The notes beneath the pieces are model-generated. The model worked only from the letters and a program-made list of their open reading frames with translations. It was not told the origin of the DNA and did no database searches. Shown one piece after another: positions 6,460 through 7,141 of a stretch of 7,141 nt of DNA. Every line of letters begins with the position of its first letter. The first letter of the stretch is position 1. The stretch spans positions 1-7,141 of the forward strand of contig JAOZKP010000040.1 in NCBI GenBank assembly GCA_029935295.1. Reading direction: 5' to 3'. The DNA comes from a bacterium (GTDB taxonomy: Bacteria > Desulfobacterota > Anaeroferrophillalia > Anaeroferrophillales > Tharpellaceae). The position numbers were made by a program, and so were the translations under genes.

Positions 6460-6696
6460 TTACCCTCTGCGAAAATTCCTGTCAAAAAAAGCGTTATGAA
6501 CAGTTTCTCCATCTTCTAACAAAATTACACGTAGATATCTATTCACTTCCTCAATTTTTGCCCATTTTTTTATTCGCCCATCTGCCTGAATTTCAGTTCG
6601 TACAGGATTCATAACTGTAAACTTGATCCACTCCTCTTTAATATCCACTCGGTCTGGCCTTTGCCTGGTATAGAGAAAATATTGTGTATATTTCAC
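6460..6696 (-). CDS. Small uncharacterised protein paired with DUF2283, possible toxin-like partner
   Basis: A 78-residue soluble, charged protein. I recognise it as a recurrent small protein found next to DUF2283, without an established function. Visible landmarks from GTG 6696: YTRQRPDR (9-16), an IKEEWI helix-like segment (19-24), DGRIKKW (39-45), then RYLRVILLEDGETVHNAFFDR (53-73; conserved HNAFFDR ending). The layout (R..R..I..E.I....P...DGRI, followed by 'RYLRVIL' and a final beta strand) resembles DUF4258/BrnT-like, RelE-related small folds; that resemblance is inference. Start: the frame opens at TTG 6711, but GTG 6696 has GGGGGA (6706-6701) four bases upstream and overlaps the lspA stop as GTGA, so it is chosen. 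The stop is four bases before the DUF2283 ATG. AT-rich relative to neighbours, suggesting acquisition. Confidence 0.78.
   Translation of the reverse strand: MKYTQYFLYTRQRPDRVDIKEEWIKFTVMNPVRTEIQADGRIKKWAKIEEVNRYLRVILLEDGETVHNAFFDRNFRRG
6463..6468 (-). promoter_or_regulatory. Ribosome binding site of the DUF2283 gene
   Basis: AGAGGG on the minus strand, directly before the partner gene's TAA stop and seven bases before ATG 6455. It fixes the short, family-consistent start and rules against the longer reading from 6512. Confidence 0.65.
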
Positions 6697-7141
6697 CTGT
6701 TCCCCCGCCAAATTGAAAAAAGAACGTCAACGAGGAGCAATGTCACACCAATGCTAATTGCGCAATCGGCGATGTTAAAGGCCGGCCAGTGATAGTTTTT
6801 CCAGTAAAAATCAAGAAAATCAACAACTTTTTCATAGCGCCAACGGTCAATCATATTGCCGAAAGCACCACCGACAACCAGCGTCAGACCGAAACGAGTT
6901 AGTACCTGCAGGTTCTTTTCATAGAGATAGTAAAAAATCACAAGCCCCACGGTTATGCCGGAAAGCCCGAGCAGAAAATAGGCTTTCAAAGAACTCTCTA
7001 TCCCGCTAAAAACGCCAAAGGCAACTCCGGAATTCATTACCAGCGTCAAAGAGAAAAAGCCGTCAATAATTTTCTTCGGATAGACCGGCGAAAGCTGCTG
7101 GAAAGCAACCATTTTCGTCCACTGATCCAGAGCGACAACCA
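6693..7141 (-). CDS. lspA: Lipoprotein signal peptidase (signal peptidase II), 5' end beyond window
   Basis: Inner-membrane aspartic protease that removes the signal peptide from diacylglyceryl-prolipoproteins after Lgt action. Reading continues without a stop to the right edge: the codons before ATG 7112 spell VVALDQWTK, the conserved LspA motif after the first membrane helix, so that ATG is internal and about a dozen or more N-terminal residues lie outside. Other landmarks: FSLTLVMNSGVAFGVFSG (the family's NxGxAFG block), a hydrophobic segment around 6930-6980, GGAFGNMIDR, VVDFLDFYW with the first catalytic aspartate (codon 6821-6819), and AFNIADCAIS with the second (codon 6767-6765), then a last membrane helix. 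The catalytic dyad is intact. The TGA stop overlaps the following GTG start. In related genomes lspA often follows ileS, which cannot be seen here. Confidence 0.96.
   Translation of the reverse strand, partial: VVALDQWTKMVAFQQLSPVYPKKIIDGFFSLTLVMNSGVAFGVFSGIESSLKAYFLLGLSGITVGLVIFYYLYEKNLQVLTRFGLTLVVGGAFGNMIDRWRYEKVVDFLDFYWKNYHWPAFNIADCAISIGVTLLLVDVLFSIWRGNR
6701..6706 (-). promoter_or_regulatory. Ribosome binding site for the GTG-start small gene, inside lspA
   Basis: GGGGGA on the minus strand lies in the last lspA codons, four bases before GTG 6696, whose bases overlap the lspA TGA stop (GTGA). This arrangement typically couples translation of the downstream gene to the upstream one. Confidence 0.55.

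Noticed and set aside
6453..6462. TAATG overlap at the partner gene stop suggesting a start at ATG 6460
   Set aside because: That ATG is out of frame with DUF2283 and meets a stop after two codons; the real start is ATG 6455.
6456..6512. Longer DUF2283 reading from ATG 6512 with a signal-peptide-like leader (MEKLFITLFLTGIFAEGNA)
   Set aside because: The leader overlaps the partner gene's conserved C terminus, the DUF2283 family normally begins at MNIKYFSD, and AGAGGG sits correctly for ATG 6455.
1..7141. CRISPR array, tRNA/rRNA, IS ends, riboswitch or rho-independent terminator
   Set aside because: No regular direct repeats, no tRNA-like cloverleaf, no terminal inverted repeats, no GC-stem plus T-run between genes; intergenic gaps are too short to hold most of these.

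Overview
The window is a tightly packed, single-strand stretch. Every supportable gene lies on the minus strand, so transcription runs from the right edge to the left edge. No non-coding gap exceeds about 36 bases, and I see no rRNA, tRNA, CRISPR array, IS element, convincing internal promoter or terminator. It reads as the interior of one long polycistronic unit, cut at both ends. The gene set (Lgt, LspA, an exported lipoprotein, meso-diaminopimelate decarboxylase) fits a Gram-negative bacterium. The order argH, then a CGKRG-type fibronectin-III lipoprotein, then lysA, together with Lgt having WEGGLVFYGG and GRLGCLSAGCCYG motifs, resembles Desulfobacterota/Desulfuromonadota (former Deltaproteobacteria, Geobacter-like). 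That placement is my recollection of synteny and is not proven here.

In order of transcription: lspA (signal peptidase II, 5' end beyond the right edge); a small two-gene pair made of a 78-residue unrecognised protein and a 67-residue DUF2283-family protein; lgt (prolipoprotein diacylglyceryl transferase); maf (nucleotide pyrophosphatase); a yggS-type PLP-binding protein; argH (argininosuccinate lyase); a three-domain fibronectin-III lipoprotein; lysA (diaminopimelate decarboxylase); and the first 114 codons or so of a yicC-type endoribonuclease, which runs off the left edge.

The genes form three themes. LspA and Lgt are the two enzymes that mature bacterial lipoproteins, and the lipoprotein encoded five genes downstream of lgt is a predicted client of both. 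ArgH and LysA make arginine and lysine (LysA also sits at the end of the meso-DAP branch that feeds peptidoglycan). Maf, YggS and YicC are conserved housekeeping proteins that often travel in such operons. Genes are linked by very short gaps or stop/start overlaps (GTGA at lspA/small gene, TTGA at yggS/argH, TAAAATG at argH/lipoprotein, a probable 11-base overlap at lysA/yicC), and several starts are TTG or GTG.

The only accessory-looking piece is the small pair at 6252-6696. It splits the lipoprotein-maturation genes, is clearly more AT-rich than its neighbours (about 36% G+C by hand count against about 44% in lspA), and has the format of a toxin-antitoxin-like module. The remainder is ordinary chromosomal housekeeping sequence, and I do not see evidence for a large undescribed system.
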